In this document: positions 24,072 through 33,413 of the stretch, in pieces
Position numbering within the stretch: the first letter of the stretch is position 1
Layout: each line of letters opens with the position of its first letter
Source of the DNA: Chlorogloeopsis fritschii
Lineage (GTDB): Bacteria > Cyanobacteriota > Cyanobacteriia > Cyanobacteriales > Nostocaceae
Assembly: GCF_043099315.1 (NCBI RefSeq)
Contig: NZ_CP170746.1
Reading direction: 5' to 3' (one strand)
Length of the DNA stretch: 64,000 nucleotides
Translations under genes and position numbers: made by a program
The notes under the pieces: generated by a model
What the model saw: the letters and a program-made list of their open reading frames with translations, nothing else
Databases searched by the model: none
What the model was told of the DNA's origin: nothing

Positions 24072-26954
24072 TTAAAACTCTCCCGCTAATGCTGCAACAC
24101 AACGTTCGCAAATTAAGGGATGTTCTTTGTTCTCTCCCACATGGGTAGAGTAGTTCCAGCAGCGATCGCATTTTTGCCCCTCTGCTTCCACCACACCAAT
24201 TCCCCATGCATCTGTCTGCAAGTTATATTTCAATCCTTGCAATTTTTCTGGTGTATCCAACATCTCTGCTTGGGAAGTAATAAACAGATAACGGAGTTGA
24301 TCTACACCATTATTGCTCGTAGTATCTAGTGATTTCACAGAGGCTCTTAACTGCTCATTAGCTATGTACAGCAAGACTTTTGCTTCTAGGGAAGAACCAA
24401 TCATTTTTTCTACCCTTGCTTGTTCTAATACCCTGTTCACATCAGTACGGATTTCTCGTAACTGTTGCCAGAAGGTTGCTAATTCTGGATTCTGCCACTT
24501 GGAATCTAACTGCACCCAACCCGCTTCAAACACCGATTTGTAAGGTGTTTTGTAGGGCAGATATTGCCAGATATCTTCTGCCATGTGACACAACACAGGT
24601 GCGATCGCTTTTGCTAAATTCTCCAAGGCAATCCACAAAACTGTCTGACAACTGCGACGGCGCAAAGCATTGGACGCACTGATGTACAGCCTATCCTTAG
24701 CAACATCTAAATAGAAGTTGGATAAATCTACAACACAGAAGTTCTGCACCGTTTGGAAAAAGCGGGAGAATTGGAAGCTATCGAAGGCTTCAGTTACTTC
24801 CTGAAAAACTTCCGTAATCCGGTGCAACATATATTTGTCGAGTTCTGGTAATTCCTCGAAAGGCACTGCATCTTTTTCGGGATCGAAATCGTGCAAATTA
24901 CCCAACAAAAACCGCGCCGTATTGCGAATTTTGTTCCTGATATCTGTCAGTTGCCTGAGGATGTTTTTACCCAAGGGTACATCCGAGGTGTAATCTACCG
25001 AAGAAACCCACAAACGCAACACGTCTGCACCATAAGCAGGTTCTTCTTTTTGGTTCTTTCCACCTTGAAGCACGATTTTGGGATCGACTACATTCCCCAA
25101 GGATTTACTTTGCTTGCGTCCTTGTTCATCTAGAGTAAAGCCATGAGTCAAAACTGTTTTGTAAGGTGCAAAACCGTTAACTGCTACGCTGGTGAGCAAA
25201 CTCGACTGGAACCAACCGCGATGCTGATCCGAACCTTCTAAGTAAATATCTGCTGGGTAGCGTAATTCTGGACGCTGTTTGATTACAGCTGCCCAAGATG
25301 AGCCAGAATCAAACCACACGTCCATTGTATCTGTGCCTTTCCGGTAGGTACGGCCGTTATTGCGGTATTTTTCTGGCAATAATTCCGCAACCGAAAGTTG
25401 CCACCAAGCATCAGAACCTTTTTCGGCAACGATCGCTTGCACGTGAGCAATAGTTTCCTCATTCAGTAGTGGTTCTTTGGTTTCTTCGTCGTAGAACACC
25501 GGAATGGGCACACCCCAACTGCGCTGACGAGATATACACCAATCAGAGCGATCGGCAACCATCGGCGTGATCCGATTTTCACCTTGGGCGGGAATCCATC
25601 TCACCGAGGCGATCGCTTTGAGGGCTTCTTCCCGAAATCCCTCCACAGAAGCAAACCACTGTTCGGTAGCACGGAAAATCGTTGGTTTCTTCGTCCGCCA
25701 GTCGTAAGGGTATTTGTGGACGTAGGGTTCCTCCTTCAACAAAGAACCTGCCGCTCTCAAGGCATCAATTACCGCTTGGTTTCCATCACCAAGCACATTC
25801 AACCCGGCAAACTGTCCTGCTTCTTCAGTAAAATTACCATTGTCATCAACAGGAGCCAAGATTGGCAAACCGTAACGCTGACCGACAATGTAATCTTCTT
25901 GACCGTGACCAGGTGCAGTGTGTACTAATCCTGTACCTGATTCCGTTGTCACATAATCGCCGCCAATCACGATTGGGCTTGAGCGATCGTACAGAGGATG
26001 CAAGTAATTAGAGTGTTCTAATTCTTTCCCTTTAACTGTGGTTTTTACGGTTAGTTCAACTTCTAAAGTAGAAGATAAACGTTCCACCAAATCCGCAGCC
26101 ACAATCAGATATTTGAAATTACTCTGCGCATCTGCGTCTTTGCGTGAGACTTCCACAACTACATAGTTGAGTTGTGGATTGAGTGCCACCGCCAAATTTC
26201 CGGGAATTGTCCAAGGCGTTGTCGTCCAGATCGCTACACCCAACTCTGGTAGATATTGTTCTAGGGCAGGCTTCACCGCTTCGGAAAGGCTGGTGATGGG
26301 GAAAGCCGCGTAGATACTGCGAGAAGTGTGCCCTTCCGGATATTCTAACTCCGCTTCTGCCAGAGCAGTTTTAGAACTAGGACTCCAGTGAACAGGCTTC
26401 AAACCACGATAGATGTAACCTTTTAACACCATCTGTCCGAAAACACCGATTTGTGCTGCTTCGTATTCTGGTGCCAGCGTCAAATAAGGATGATCCCAAT
26501 CACCCCAAACACCGTAGCTTTTGAAACTTTCCCGTTGCTCATCTACTGCATTGAGAGCAAATTCTTTAGCTTTTTGCCGTAGTTGCAAAGGCGTCAAGTT
26601 TTGCCGTTCCGCAGACTTCATGTTCTGCAAAACTTTCAGTTCAATAGGCAAGCCGTGACAATCCCAACCAGGCACATAGCGAACCTTGCGCCCCCGTAGT
26701 AGTTGGTAGCGGTTAATAATATCTTTGAGAATTTTATTTAAAGCATGACCAAGATGCAGAGAGCCATTAGCGTAGGGCGGCCCATCATGCAGTATAAATA
26801 ATTCGCCTGGGTTATTCTCAGACAGGCGATCGTATATTTTATTTTCTTCCCAAAACTTCTGAATTTGCGGTTCGCGCTTGCTCGCGTTTGCCCGCATATC
26901 AAAATTAGTCTTGGGTAGATTTACTGTATCTTTGTAGCTTCCTGTTTCTGTCAC
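24072..26954 (-). CDS. ileS: Isoleucyl-tRNA synthetase IleS
   Basis: A class I aminoacyl-tRNA synthetase of about 960 residues, charging tRNA-Ile. The HIGH motif appears as HLGH in PPYANGSLHLGHALN, KMSKS as KQSKS in GRKQSKSLGNVVDP, with the long CP1 editing domain between (TTPWTIPGNLAVAL, GHGQEDYIVG). The C-terminal zinc knuckle is CDRCWNYS...CERCV. I chose the GTG at 26954 (VTETGSYKDTVNLPKTNFDM) because family N-termini begin there; the frame is open to a TTG at 27020. Single gene. Confidence 0.95.
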   Translation of the reverse strand: MTETGSYKDTVNLPKTNFDMRANASKREPQIQKFWEENKIYDRLSENNPGELFILHDGPPYANGSLHLGHALNKILKDIINRYQLLRGRKVRYVPGWDCHGLPIELKVLQNMKSAERQNLTPLQLRQKAKEFALNAVDEQRESFKSYGVWGDWDHPYLTLAPEYEAAQIGVFGQMVLKGYIYRGLKPVHWSPSSKTALAEAELEYPEGHTSRSIYAAFPITSLSEAVKPALEQYLPELGVAIWTTTPWTIPGNLAVALNPQLNYVVVEVSRKDADAQSNFKYLIVAADLVERLSSTLEVELTVKTTVKGKELEHSNYLHPLYDRSSPIVIGGDYVTTESGTGLVHTAPGHGQEDYIVGQRYGLPILAPVDDNGNFTEEAGQFAGLNVLGDGNQAVIDALRAAGSLLKEEPYVHKYPYDWRTKKPTIFRATEQWFASVEGFREEALKAIASVRWIPAQGENRITPMVADRSDWCISRQRSWGVPIPVFYDEETKEPLLNEETIAHVQAIVAEKGSDAWWQLSVAELLPEKYRNNGRTYRKGTDTMDVWFDSGSSWAAVIKQRPELRYPADIYLEGSDQHRGWFQSSLLTSVAVNGFAPYKTVLTHGFTLDEQGRKQSKSLGNVVDPKIVLQGGKNQKEEPAYGADVLRLWVSSVDYTSDVPLGKNILRQLTDIRNKIRNTARFLLGNLHDFDPEKDAVPFEELPELDKYMLHRITEVFQEVTEAFDSFQFSRFFQTVQNFCVVDLSNFYLDVAKDRLYISASNALRRRSCQTVLWIALENLAKAIAPVLCHMAEDIWQYLPYKTPYKSVFEAGWVQLDSKWQNPELATFWQQLREIRTDVNRVLEQARVEKMIGSSLEAKVLLYIANEQLRASVKSLDTTSNNGVDQLRYLFITSQAEMLDTPEKLQGLKYNLQTDAWGIGVVEAEGQKCDRCWNYSTHVGENKEHPLICERCVAALAGEF

Positions 26955-27514
26955 AGCTTCATGCCTAAGATTTTTAGTTGTCCAGGTTCTATCAATTATA
27001 AAAGATGGCATGAAGACCAATCTTAGCTATTTTAGTCCCCCGAAATTGTAGTCGCTCAGAAAAATCATGTCTTTGCTGCGTGTCTGTTTTGAAAATAGGG
27101 GCTAGGGATTAGGGGCTAGAGGCTAGAGAAAAGAGATTTTCATTTCCTCGTTGAAAGAACTTAACCATACTTTCACAAGAGCGATCGCCTTGACAGTAAC
27201 GTCATTTATAAAACATTAGCTCTCTAAGTATTCACTTTGTAATTAGTTAAACAGCGCCTTCCGTTTAAGAGTACTGAATAATTAAAGTAAAAATTAGTGC
27301 GCTTCCAACCTATAGGGTGGGTATTGCTCATCAATATCTCAAATGTTTCCCAAATGGGCTTGACAGGCAATGCTTATCTTACAGAAAACCTAGATTAGCA
27401 ATACATAGCCCGCGCAGGTGGGCTTTGCTCGTGTAGCCCTAGACTTCTAGTCTGAGGGCACAATTATACTGGGTTCCATAAATCCATCTGTCACAATCAT
27501 TTTTTAAATTGGTA
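26955..27514. other. Intergenic region with heptamer tract
   Basis: About 560 bases between two genes read leftwards. It contains GGGGCTAGGGATTAGGGGC and AGAGGCTAGAGAAAAGAG, an inverted copy of the tract at 10240-10300, a HIP1 site at about 27180 and a palindromic AGACTTCTAGTCT near 27440. No ORF of merit. Confidence 0.45.
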
Positions 27515-29284
27515 TTATTTCCCTTTTCTCTTAATTCTTTTGTGATGCGTTTTTAGCTTCATTCTCATCCTGTTATCGAATTTATGATTTCGATTTTTAC
27601 CAGATATTTTTTGTTTAGCTAATGTTTTCCTTTGCTTTGGTAAATTAATATTTAATCTCGGTAGTTTTTGTTTAACTAATATTTTTCTTGGTTTTGTTAA
27701 ATCAATATTCAACTTTGGTGCTTTTTGTTTAATTAATATTGTCCTTGGTTTTGGCAAACTGATATTTATTTCTGGTATTTTTTTATCTTGAAAGATACGT
27801 TCTATAGATTTACTGTAACTGAAGCTTTTCTTGATGCCCTGACCAATTCTAAGTCTGATAAGACTTCTTTTTTCCACTTTGGTATTAAGAGTATTATTCC
27901 TTTTGGTGAGCGTGTTTAACCTTTTTTGTTTTGCTCTAAAACTTATCGGCTGCTCTTTTTGTTTTTTAGAATAAGTTTTTGGTTGGCTACTCTTAATATT
28001 GGCTTGAGATTTTTTTGGTTTTTCTTTGGTAACTATTGTTTTTATCTGTCTGACTTTTGTTGTATTTTTAGGATTTGAAATTGGATATAGTCTGATATTT
28101 CTAGTTTTCTCTTTATATTGTTTAGTAGCTTTAGGTATTGATGCGGGAGTTGAAATAGGAGTAATACCAGCATCTGATGTAGTTGTAGAAACCGATTTTT
28201 TGACACTATTGAGGTTGACAATCAATGCTGAAGCAGCTAACAATCCTACTCCCGAACCAATGAGAACTTTCCATAATCGTTTAGTTCTCAAATTTGGATG
28301 CGAAATAGCTGTAGTCGCCAAAGGTAAAGCTAATTTTTGAAATTTTTGGATGAGTGTGTTTGACGATCGCCTATTTGACTGACTTAAATCTTGCTCAACC
28401 TTCTGCAAGCATTGCAAAATTACCTGCGGATTCTGAGGGCGCTGACTGGCGGTAGGAGCCATTAAGTAGTCTATTAAATCTGCAAAAAGTGGCGAAATAT
28501 GCAATGCATGATCGCGCCAATTTAACTTGTTATTTAAAGGATCGTAGATAGCTGCATCTTGAGGTTCTTTGCCTGTCAGCAGAAAAACAAAAGTACGTCC
28601 TAAAGCAAAAAAGTCAGATTGTTGTACTGAATAACCGTTTTGTTGCTCTGGCGGAGAATACCCCTTGGATACAATTCTGGTATGGCAAACTCCAGCTAAT
28701 ATGGTTGTAGTAACTTGCCTCACTGCCCCAAAATCAATTAAAACAAGCTGTCCGTTGGGTCGGAGCATGATATTTTGAGGCTTAATATCTCTATGAAAAT
28801 ACTGTTGGAAATGTATTAGAGATAAAATTTCAACCAGTTGTTTAAGCCAATCGAGAGCTTGAGTTTGAGAGATTGGTTGATGGTGGCGTGATTGCATCCA
28901 TTTTTCTAAATCAACCCCTTCAATTTTTTCCATTACCAGACAGTGTAACGGCGCAGAGCTACCTTTGGGGAGAACTGTAAAATAATCATCAGAATCTACT
29001 TTTGGAATCCCAGGGTGTTGCAGGTGGCTTAAAACCTTTGCTTCCTGCTGAAAAAGCTCAATGGCTTTTGAGTTATTGTCTGTCAGAACTTTTAAAACTT
29101 TGGGCGTGCCGCGATCGTCTACTACCCAAGTGTTACCAAAACCTCCTTTTCCTAGCCTTTCTACTACCCAATAACGGTTTTGCAATAGTATTTCCGAGCC
29201 ACAGTGACAACACTTAGAAGTGTTTGCATTAGATGGATCGAGAGGATTTGGACAGTGGGGATTTATACAATAGCGCATTATCAA
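27515..29284 (-). CDS. Ser/Thr protein kinase with N-terminal zinc ribbon and basic repeat tail
   Basis: A 589-residue Hanks-type kinase. A zinc ribbon (C6, C11, C25, C28) precedes the kinase domain: P-loop GKGGFGNTW at 45-53, HRDIKPQN at 164-171 and DFG at 184-186, all intact. A single membrane segment follows at about 338-360 (LIGSGVGLLAASALIV). The outer part is extremely Lys/Arg-rich and includes about four imperfect ~21-residue repeats of the type LPKPR(T/K)ILIKQK-P-LNI, ending in HHKRIKRKGK. The tail has no named domain; it may bind an acidic polymer or the cell wall. Met3 is an alternative start. Confidence 0.9.
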   Translation of the reverse strand: MIMRYCINPHCPNPLDPSNANTSKCCHCGSEILLQNRYWVVERLGKGGFGNTWVVDDRGTPKVLKVLTDNNSKAIELFQQEAKVLSHLQHPGIPKVDSDDYFTVLPKGSSAPLHCLVMEKIEGVDLEKWMQSRHHQPISQTQALDWLKQLVEILSLIHFQQYFHRDIKPQNIMLRPNGQLVLIDFGAVRQVTTTILAGVCHTRIVSKGYSPPEQQNGYSVQQSDFFALGRTFVFLLTGKEPQDAAIYDPLNNKLNWRDHALHISPLFADLIDYLMAPTASQRPQNPQVILQCLQKVEQDLSQSNRRSSNTLIQKFQKLALPLATTAISHPNLRTKRLWKVLIGSGVGLLAASALIVNLNSVKKSVSTTTSDAGITPISTPASIPKATKQYKEKTRNIRLYPISNPKNTTKVRQIKTIVTKEKPKKSQANIKSSQPKTYSKKQKEQPISFRAKQKRLNTLTKRNNTLNTKVEKRSLIRLRIGQGIKKSFSYSKSIERIFQDKKIPEINISLPKPRTILIKQKAPKLNIDLTKPRKILVKQKLPRLNINLPKQRKTLAKQKISGKNRNHKFDNRMRMKLKTHHKRIKRKGK

Positions 29285-29603
29285 AACACTATTTGCTGAT
29301 TTTGCCAGTCGTCATCGCCAATGCGATCGCTCACAATTTTTATTCTACCTGCATCAATTTTATATTATGCGTATTTTTACTGTGGGAACACCTCGCGGCA
29401 ATCCCCTCCATCAGCGCCAGCAAGTTTGTAGGATGGGCACTGGCTAACTTTCCTCAAACCCTTATTTTTAGATTGTGGGCAGTGCCCACCTTACGGTTAT
29501 GTAATCCTTAAATACCGAGTATGCGAGTTTCACAGCAATACTTCCAAGTATCTTTTTTTCGGTAGACTAACAAGTAAGTCACTTACACCTAATTGTTGCG
29601 ATT
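29285..29603. other. Intergenic region, divergent promoters expected
   Basis: About 320 bases upstream of both the kinase (leftward) and a small rightward ORF. A HIP1 site lies near 29322 and GTGGGCAGTGCCCACC is a palindrome near 29474. No coding content beyond frames that lack ribosome sites. Confidence 0.4.
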
Positions 29604-29786
29604 ATGGAATCAATAATCGTGGTAGCCCTTCTCATTGGTTTCGTGCTGTTGTTTCTGCCACGTCCAAAGTCATCATCGAAACCAAAAAGCTGTAACTGCC
29701 CACTGTATGATACGTGCCAGCATAAACAATCGATTGAGAAAATTATGACTGGCAATGGGGGAAATACTCGTGACTCAAATAACTAA
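29604..29786 (+). CDS. Small single-pass membrane protein, unknown
   Basis: 60 residues starting MESIIVVALLIGFVLLFLP (one membrane helix, residues 4-19), then a basic linker RPKSSSKPK and a Cys cluster CNCPLYDTC, which could bind metal. No family recognised and no strong ribosome site. Support comes from the strong terminator directly after the stop at 29793-29825 and from the plausible protein architecture. Confidence 0.5.
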   Translation: MESIIVVALLIGFVLLFLPRPKSSSKPKSCNCPLYDTCQHKQSIEKIMTGNGGNTRDSNN

Positions 29787-29792
29787 ACACGC

Positions 29793-29825
29793 AGATCCCC
29801 GACTTTTCTAAAAAGTCGGGGATCT
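29793..29825. terminator. Bidirectional rho-independent terminator
   Basis: Perfect 15-bp stem AGATCCCCGACTTTT / AAAAGTCGGGGATCT with loop CTA, between the convergent small ORF and the ycf66 gene. The A- and T-rich stem base serves both directions. A related but imperfect hairpin is at 32336-32366. Confidence 0.8.
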
Positions 29826-29832
29826 AAATAGA

Positions 29833-30588
29833 CTAAGTTGCCCGATCGCTAGGTGGTATTTGTTCGGGAGGAACTTCTGCTGGTGGAGCTAGTTCAGCAT
29901 CGGGAGCAATTTCTTCAAGCGGAATTTGTTCTAAATTTTCTACAACTTCCTGCGCCTCGGCAGCAGCTTCTTGCGCAGCCTCTACCAATTCGGGAGATGG
30001 GGGATGGGGTGGAATTGCTTCGGGTACAGTCTCGGTTTTGGCTTCTGTTTGTGTAGGTGCGATCGCTTCTGCTGATTGTTCTGTCGTCGAAGTGCGATTG
30101 TCAACAACCTCAACAGCAGGTTTTTCTGTGGTTGGGGCGATCGCTTCTTTAATTGTCGTTTCAGGTGCCTTTTTAGCTGTAGTCTTTTGGAATCGACCTT
30201 GCAAACCAGAAATAACGCCGCTCAAACTATTTTGTACTTGGCCGAGTCGTTCCTGCAAAGACGATAATTTACTCACCTGCTCTTCAATAGTTGTCTGTAC
30301 TTCCTGGGTAGTGGGTACTGGAGTTTGTTGTACCTTAGGCGTCAACTGGCGGCGTAGTGAAAGCGTTTGCCAACCAAACCAAACCAAAAGTGCAACACTA
30401 GCCGCGTGTCCTAATAAAAGCCATCCTGATAAGCGTGGTGCAAACACCCATAACATTAAGGCGTAAAACAACCCTACACCGCTCCAGATAAAATCATTTT
30501 TGCGATGTATTTCTGGAAAAAAGAAAGCAGCCATGTAAATCGCAATACTACCAAAACCAACTACCAGCGCCAGGATATATGCCAGCAT
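29833..30588 (-). CDS. ycf66: Ycf66 family membrane protein
   Basis: 251 residues. The N-terminal ~80 residues hold three membrane segments (MLAYILALVVGFGSIAIYMA; FIWSGVGLFYALMLWVFA; LLLGHAASVALLVWFGW) with FFFPEIHRKNDF between, which is the Ycf66 signature, a family of cyanobacteria and some plastids. A coiled stretch (TTIEEQVSKLSSLQERLGQV) and a long Pro/Glu/Ala-rich acidic tail (ending EQIPPSDRAT) are added. Function unknown. The ATG at 30588 is at the start of the first helix. Confidence 0.85.
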   Translation of the reverse strand: MLAYILALVVGFGSIAIYMAAFFFPEIHRKNDFIWSGVGLFYALMLWVFAPRLSGWLLLGHAASVALLVWFGWQTLSLRRQLTPKVQQTPVPTTQEVQTTIEEQVSKLSSLQERLGQVQNSLSGVISGLQGRFQKTTAKKAPETTIKEAIAPTTEKPAVEVVDNRTSTTEQSAEAIAPTQTEAKTETVPEAIPPHPPSPELVEAAQEAAAEAQEVVENLEQIPLEEIAPDAELAPPAEVPPEQIPPSDRAT

Positions 30589-30793
30589 TTTCTGGTTACT
30601 CCTTTTACATAATCACTAACTAATTTTGCAAATTTTGCAAGACAATTGTTGATTTCAATACAAATTAAAATTTATTATCTGTGTCGGACGTGCATTTATA
30701 GTCTGTGAATTAACTCTTAATGTCTTCTTTAGGGGAGAAGCGAAAATCTCGGACTACCCTAAAGATAACTGGAAGAGTTAGCCAAAATCATTT

Positions 30794-32224
30794 ATGACAC
30801 TACAAAGCTTCGGTGTGATTGGCTTGGCCGTGATGGGAGAAAATATCGCTCTGAACGTAGAGCGTAACGGCTTCCCAATCGCAGTTTATAATCGCTCCCG
30901 CGACAAAACCGATAAATTTATGGCGGAGCGTGCCGAGGGTAGGAACGTTAAAGCTGCTTATACCCTGGAAGATTTTGTCGCCTCTCTAGAACGTCCAAGA
31001 AGAATCCTGATCATGGTGCAAGCTGGTAAGCCAGTAGATGCAGTGATCGCTCAACTTAGACCCTTGCTTGATGAAGGCGATATCATTATCGACGGTGGAA
31101 ACTCTTGGTTTGAGGATACCGATCGCCGCACCCAAGAATTAGAACCTGCTGGTTTTCGTTTTATTGGTATGGGCGTCAGTGGCGGTGAAGAAGGAGCACT
31201 AAACGGCCCATCCTTGATGCCTGGAGGAACAGAAAGCTCTTACCAGTATCTGTCGCCAATTTTCAATAAAATTGCCGCTCAAGTCGATGATGGCCCTTGT
31301 GTAACCTATATTGGCCCTGGTGGTTCCGGTCACTATGTAAAAATGGTACACAACGGCATTGAGTACGGCGATATGCAACTAATTGCCGAAGCCTACGATT
31401 TGCTGAAAAACGCCGCTGGACTCGATCACAAGCAACTACACGAAGTTTTTGCTGAGTGGAACACCACCGACGAACTCAATTCATTTTTGATTGAGATTAC
31501 TGCCAATATCTTCCCCTACATTGACCCAGACACAAGTTTACCTTTGGTTGAGTTAATTGTAGACTCAGCAGGACAAAAGGGAACCGGACGCTGGACAGTA
31601 CAGACTGCGTTGGAATTGGGAGTTTCGATCCCCACAATCACCGCAGCAGTAAATGCCCGAATTATTTCTTCTTACAAACAAGAACGGGTAGCAGCATCCA
31701 AGGTACTGACAGGCCCTAGCGGCAAGTATAGCGGCTCAACCAAGGACTTTATCAATATGGTGCGTGATGCCCTATATTGCTCTAAAATCTGTTCTTATGC
31801 TCAAGGCATGGCACTTCTGTCTAAAGCTTCACAAACCTATAACTGGAATTTGAAGCTAGGTGAATTGGCACGGATTTGGAAGGGCGGTTGTATTATTCGT
31901 GCTGGATTCTTGAACAAAATCAAGAAAGCTTTCAATGAAGATCCAGCCCTGCCTAACCTTTTATTAGCTCCCGAATTTAAGCAAACAATTCTCGACAGAC
32001 AAACAGCTTGGCGCGAAGTGTTGGCAACCGCAGCAAAATTGGGAATTCCCGTGCCAGCATTTAGTGCATCTTTAGATTACTTTGATAGCTATCGCCGCGA
32101 TCGCTTGCCTCAAAATCTCACCCAAGCACAACGCGATTACTTTGGAGCACATACCTACGAACGGCTCGACAAACCAGGAACTTTCCACACCGAGTGGGTA
32201 CCTGTGACTGAAAAATCAAAGTAA
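30794..32224 (+). CDS. gnd: 6-phosphogluconate dehydrogenase Gnd
   Basis: 476 residues; oxidative decarboxylation of 6-phosphogluconate to ribulose 5-phosphate with NADP+, the oxidative pentose phosphate step that supplies reductant at night and in heterocysts. N-terminal Rossmann motif GLAVMGENIALNVERNGF, the NRSRDKT loop that sets NADP preference, then VSGGEEGALNGPSLMPGG and KMVHNGIEYGDMQ with catalytic Lys and Glu. Full length and single. Confidence 0.96.
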   Translation: MTLQSFGVIGLAVMGENIALNVERNGFPIAVYNRSRDKTDKFMAERAEGRNVKAAYTLEDFVASLERPRRILIMVQAGKPVDAVIAQLRPLLDEGDIIIDGGNSWFEDTDRRTQELEPAGFRFIGMGVSGGEEGALNGPSLMPGGTESSYQYLSPIFNKIAAQVDDGPCVTYIGPGGSGHYVKMVHNGIEYGDMQLIAEAYDLLKNAAGLDHKQLHEVFAEWNTTDELNSFLIEITANIFPYIDPDTSLPLVELIVDSAGQKGTGRWTVQTALELGVSIPTITAAVNARIISSYKQERVAASKVLTGPSGKYSGSTKDFINMVRDALYCSKICSYAQGMALLSKASQTYNWNLKLGELARIWKGGCIIRAGFLNKIKKAFNEDPALPNLLLAPEFKQTILDRQTAWREVLATAAKLGIPVPAFSASLDYFDSYRRDRLPQNLTQAQRDYFGAHTYERLDKPGTFHTEWVPVTEKSK

Positions 32225-32255
32225 ATTTTCATATCACTTCCGATTAGGAAGTTGA

Positions 32256-32293
32256 GAAAGTGATTCTGAGTTTTCAGAATCACTTTCTTTTTT
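32256..32293 (+). terminator. Rho-independent terminator of gnd
   Basis: Perfect 14-bp stem GAAAGTGATTCTGA / TCAGAATCACTTTC with loop GTTT, followed by TTTTTT, about 30 bases after the gnd stop. Confidence 0.85.
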
Positions 32294-32335
32294 AAAGTTT
32301 AGTAAGTAAGTCAACACAAATAAACTAAAAACATA

Positions 32336-32366
32336 GCTCCCCAACTTCTTAGAGAAGTCGGGAAGC
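32336..32366 (-). terminator. Probable terminator of ilvE
   Basis: GCTCCCCAACTTCTT AGAGAAGTCGGGAAGC folds into an imperfect stem just downstream of the leftward ilvE gene. It resembles the hairpin at 29793. No long T-run on the minus side. Confidence 0.5.
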
Positions 32367-32387
32367 TTACATAATATTAATCGATAA

Positions 32388-33299
32388 TTATATAGAAATC
32401 GGAAATACCCAATCGCGGTAATTAGGTTCTCGATTTTCTGTAATTGCTATGAGTTTTTCTCTAAGTTTTTCAGTAATAGGTCTATGTTCTGGTAAATAAT
32501 AATTTTCAATTCTTTTCACAGGAACAACTTTAGCTGCTGTACCACTGAGAAAAACTTCATCCGCAATCAAAAGTTCAGATTTATCCACAGCTCTTTCTTG
32601 AATGGGGATACCTAAATCTTGAGCAATTGTTAAAACACTATCTCTAGTAATTCCTTCGAGAATATCGTGTTCAAATCCAGGAGTAATTATTTTTCCATTC
32701 CTGACAATAAAAATATTCATACCAGAGGCTTCGCTGACTTTCCCCTGAGAATTCATTAAAATTGCTTCATCAAAACCAGACTCAACAGCTTCTGTTTTAG
32801 CAAGAGAAGAAGTAATATAAGCTCCACTAATTTTCCCTCGGAGCGGAAAACTAACATCCTCTTGTCTACACCACGAGCTGATACGGCAACTGACTCCTTC
32901 TGGAGATAAATAATCGCCTAATTCTAATCCATAAATAGCAAAACTTTTCTCAATATTGTGTAGTCTGGGGGCAATACCCAAATCAGAAGTAAATATAAAC
33001 GGTCTAATATAGAAAGAAGTATTGGGCTGATTTTTTTTAACAAAGTCAACTATAATTTCTTGGATTTTCTCTGGTGGCAAGTTGTAATGCAAGAACTTAG
33101 CACTTTGACTTAATCTTTGACAGTGACAATCTAATCTAAACAGCAAAATTTGTGTAGAATCTTGTGGATTTGGAATACCGCGCAATCCACCAAAAGCACC
33201 AGTTCCATAGTGCAAAGCATGGGTAGCAATAGAAAGCGTTGCTTCTGCGAAAGGAACAAATTTGTTTTGAAAGTAAGCGTATGGCAGAAAATTGTACAT
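32388..33299 (-). CDS. ilvE: Branched-chain amino acid aminotransferase IlvE
   Basis: 303 residues, fold type IV PLP transaminase for the last step of Val, Leu and Ile synthesis. HYGTGAFGGLRG near the N-terminus, the PLP lysine in SSLAKTEAV, EASGMNIFIVRNG, ITRDSV and DEVFLSGTAAKV are all typical. Slightly shorter than E. coli IlvE but normal for cyanobacteria. Single gene between terminators and the ParA pair. Confidence 0.92.
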   Translation of the reverse strand: MYNFLPYAYFQNKFVPFAEATLSIATHALHYGTGAFGGLRGIPNPQDSTQILLFRLDCHCQRLSQSAKFLHYNLPPEKIQEIIVDFVKKNQPNTSFYIRPFIFTSDLGIAPRLHNIEKSFAIYGLELGDYLSPEGVSCRISSWCRQEDVSFPLRGKISGAYITSSLAKTEAVESGFDEAILMNSQGKVSEASGMNIFIVRNGKIITPGFEHDILEGITRDSVLTIAQDLGIPIQERAVDKSELLIADEVFLSGTAAKVVPVKRIENYYLPEHRPITEKLREKLIAITENREPNYRDWVFPISI

Positions 33300-33413
33300 G
33301 AGAATATTGACAGGTGATTTTTTGGCTATGTTGAGGATTTTGTAATTTTAGTTAGTCAATCAAGAAATTTTAGATTTGAGATTAGCTAAATCAAAAATCT
33401 AAAATTACAATGA

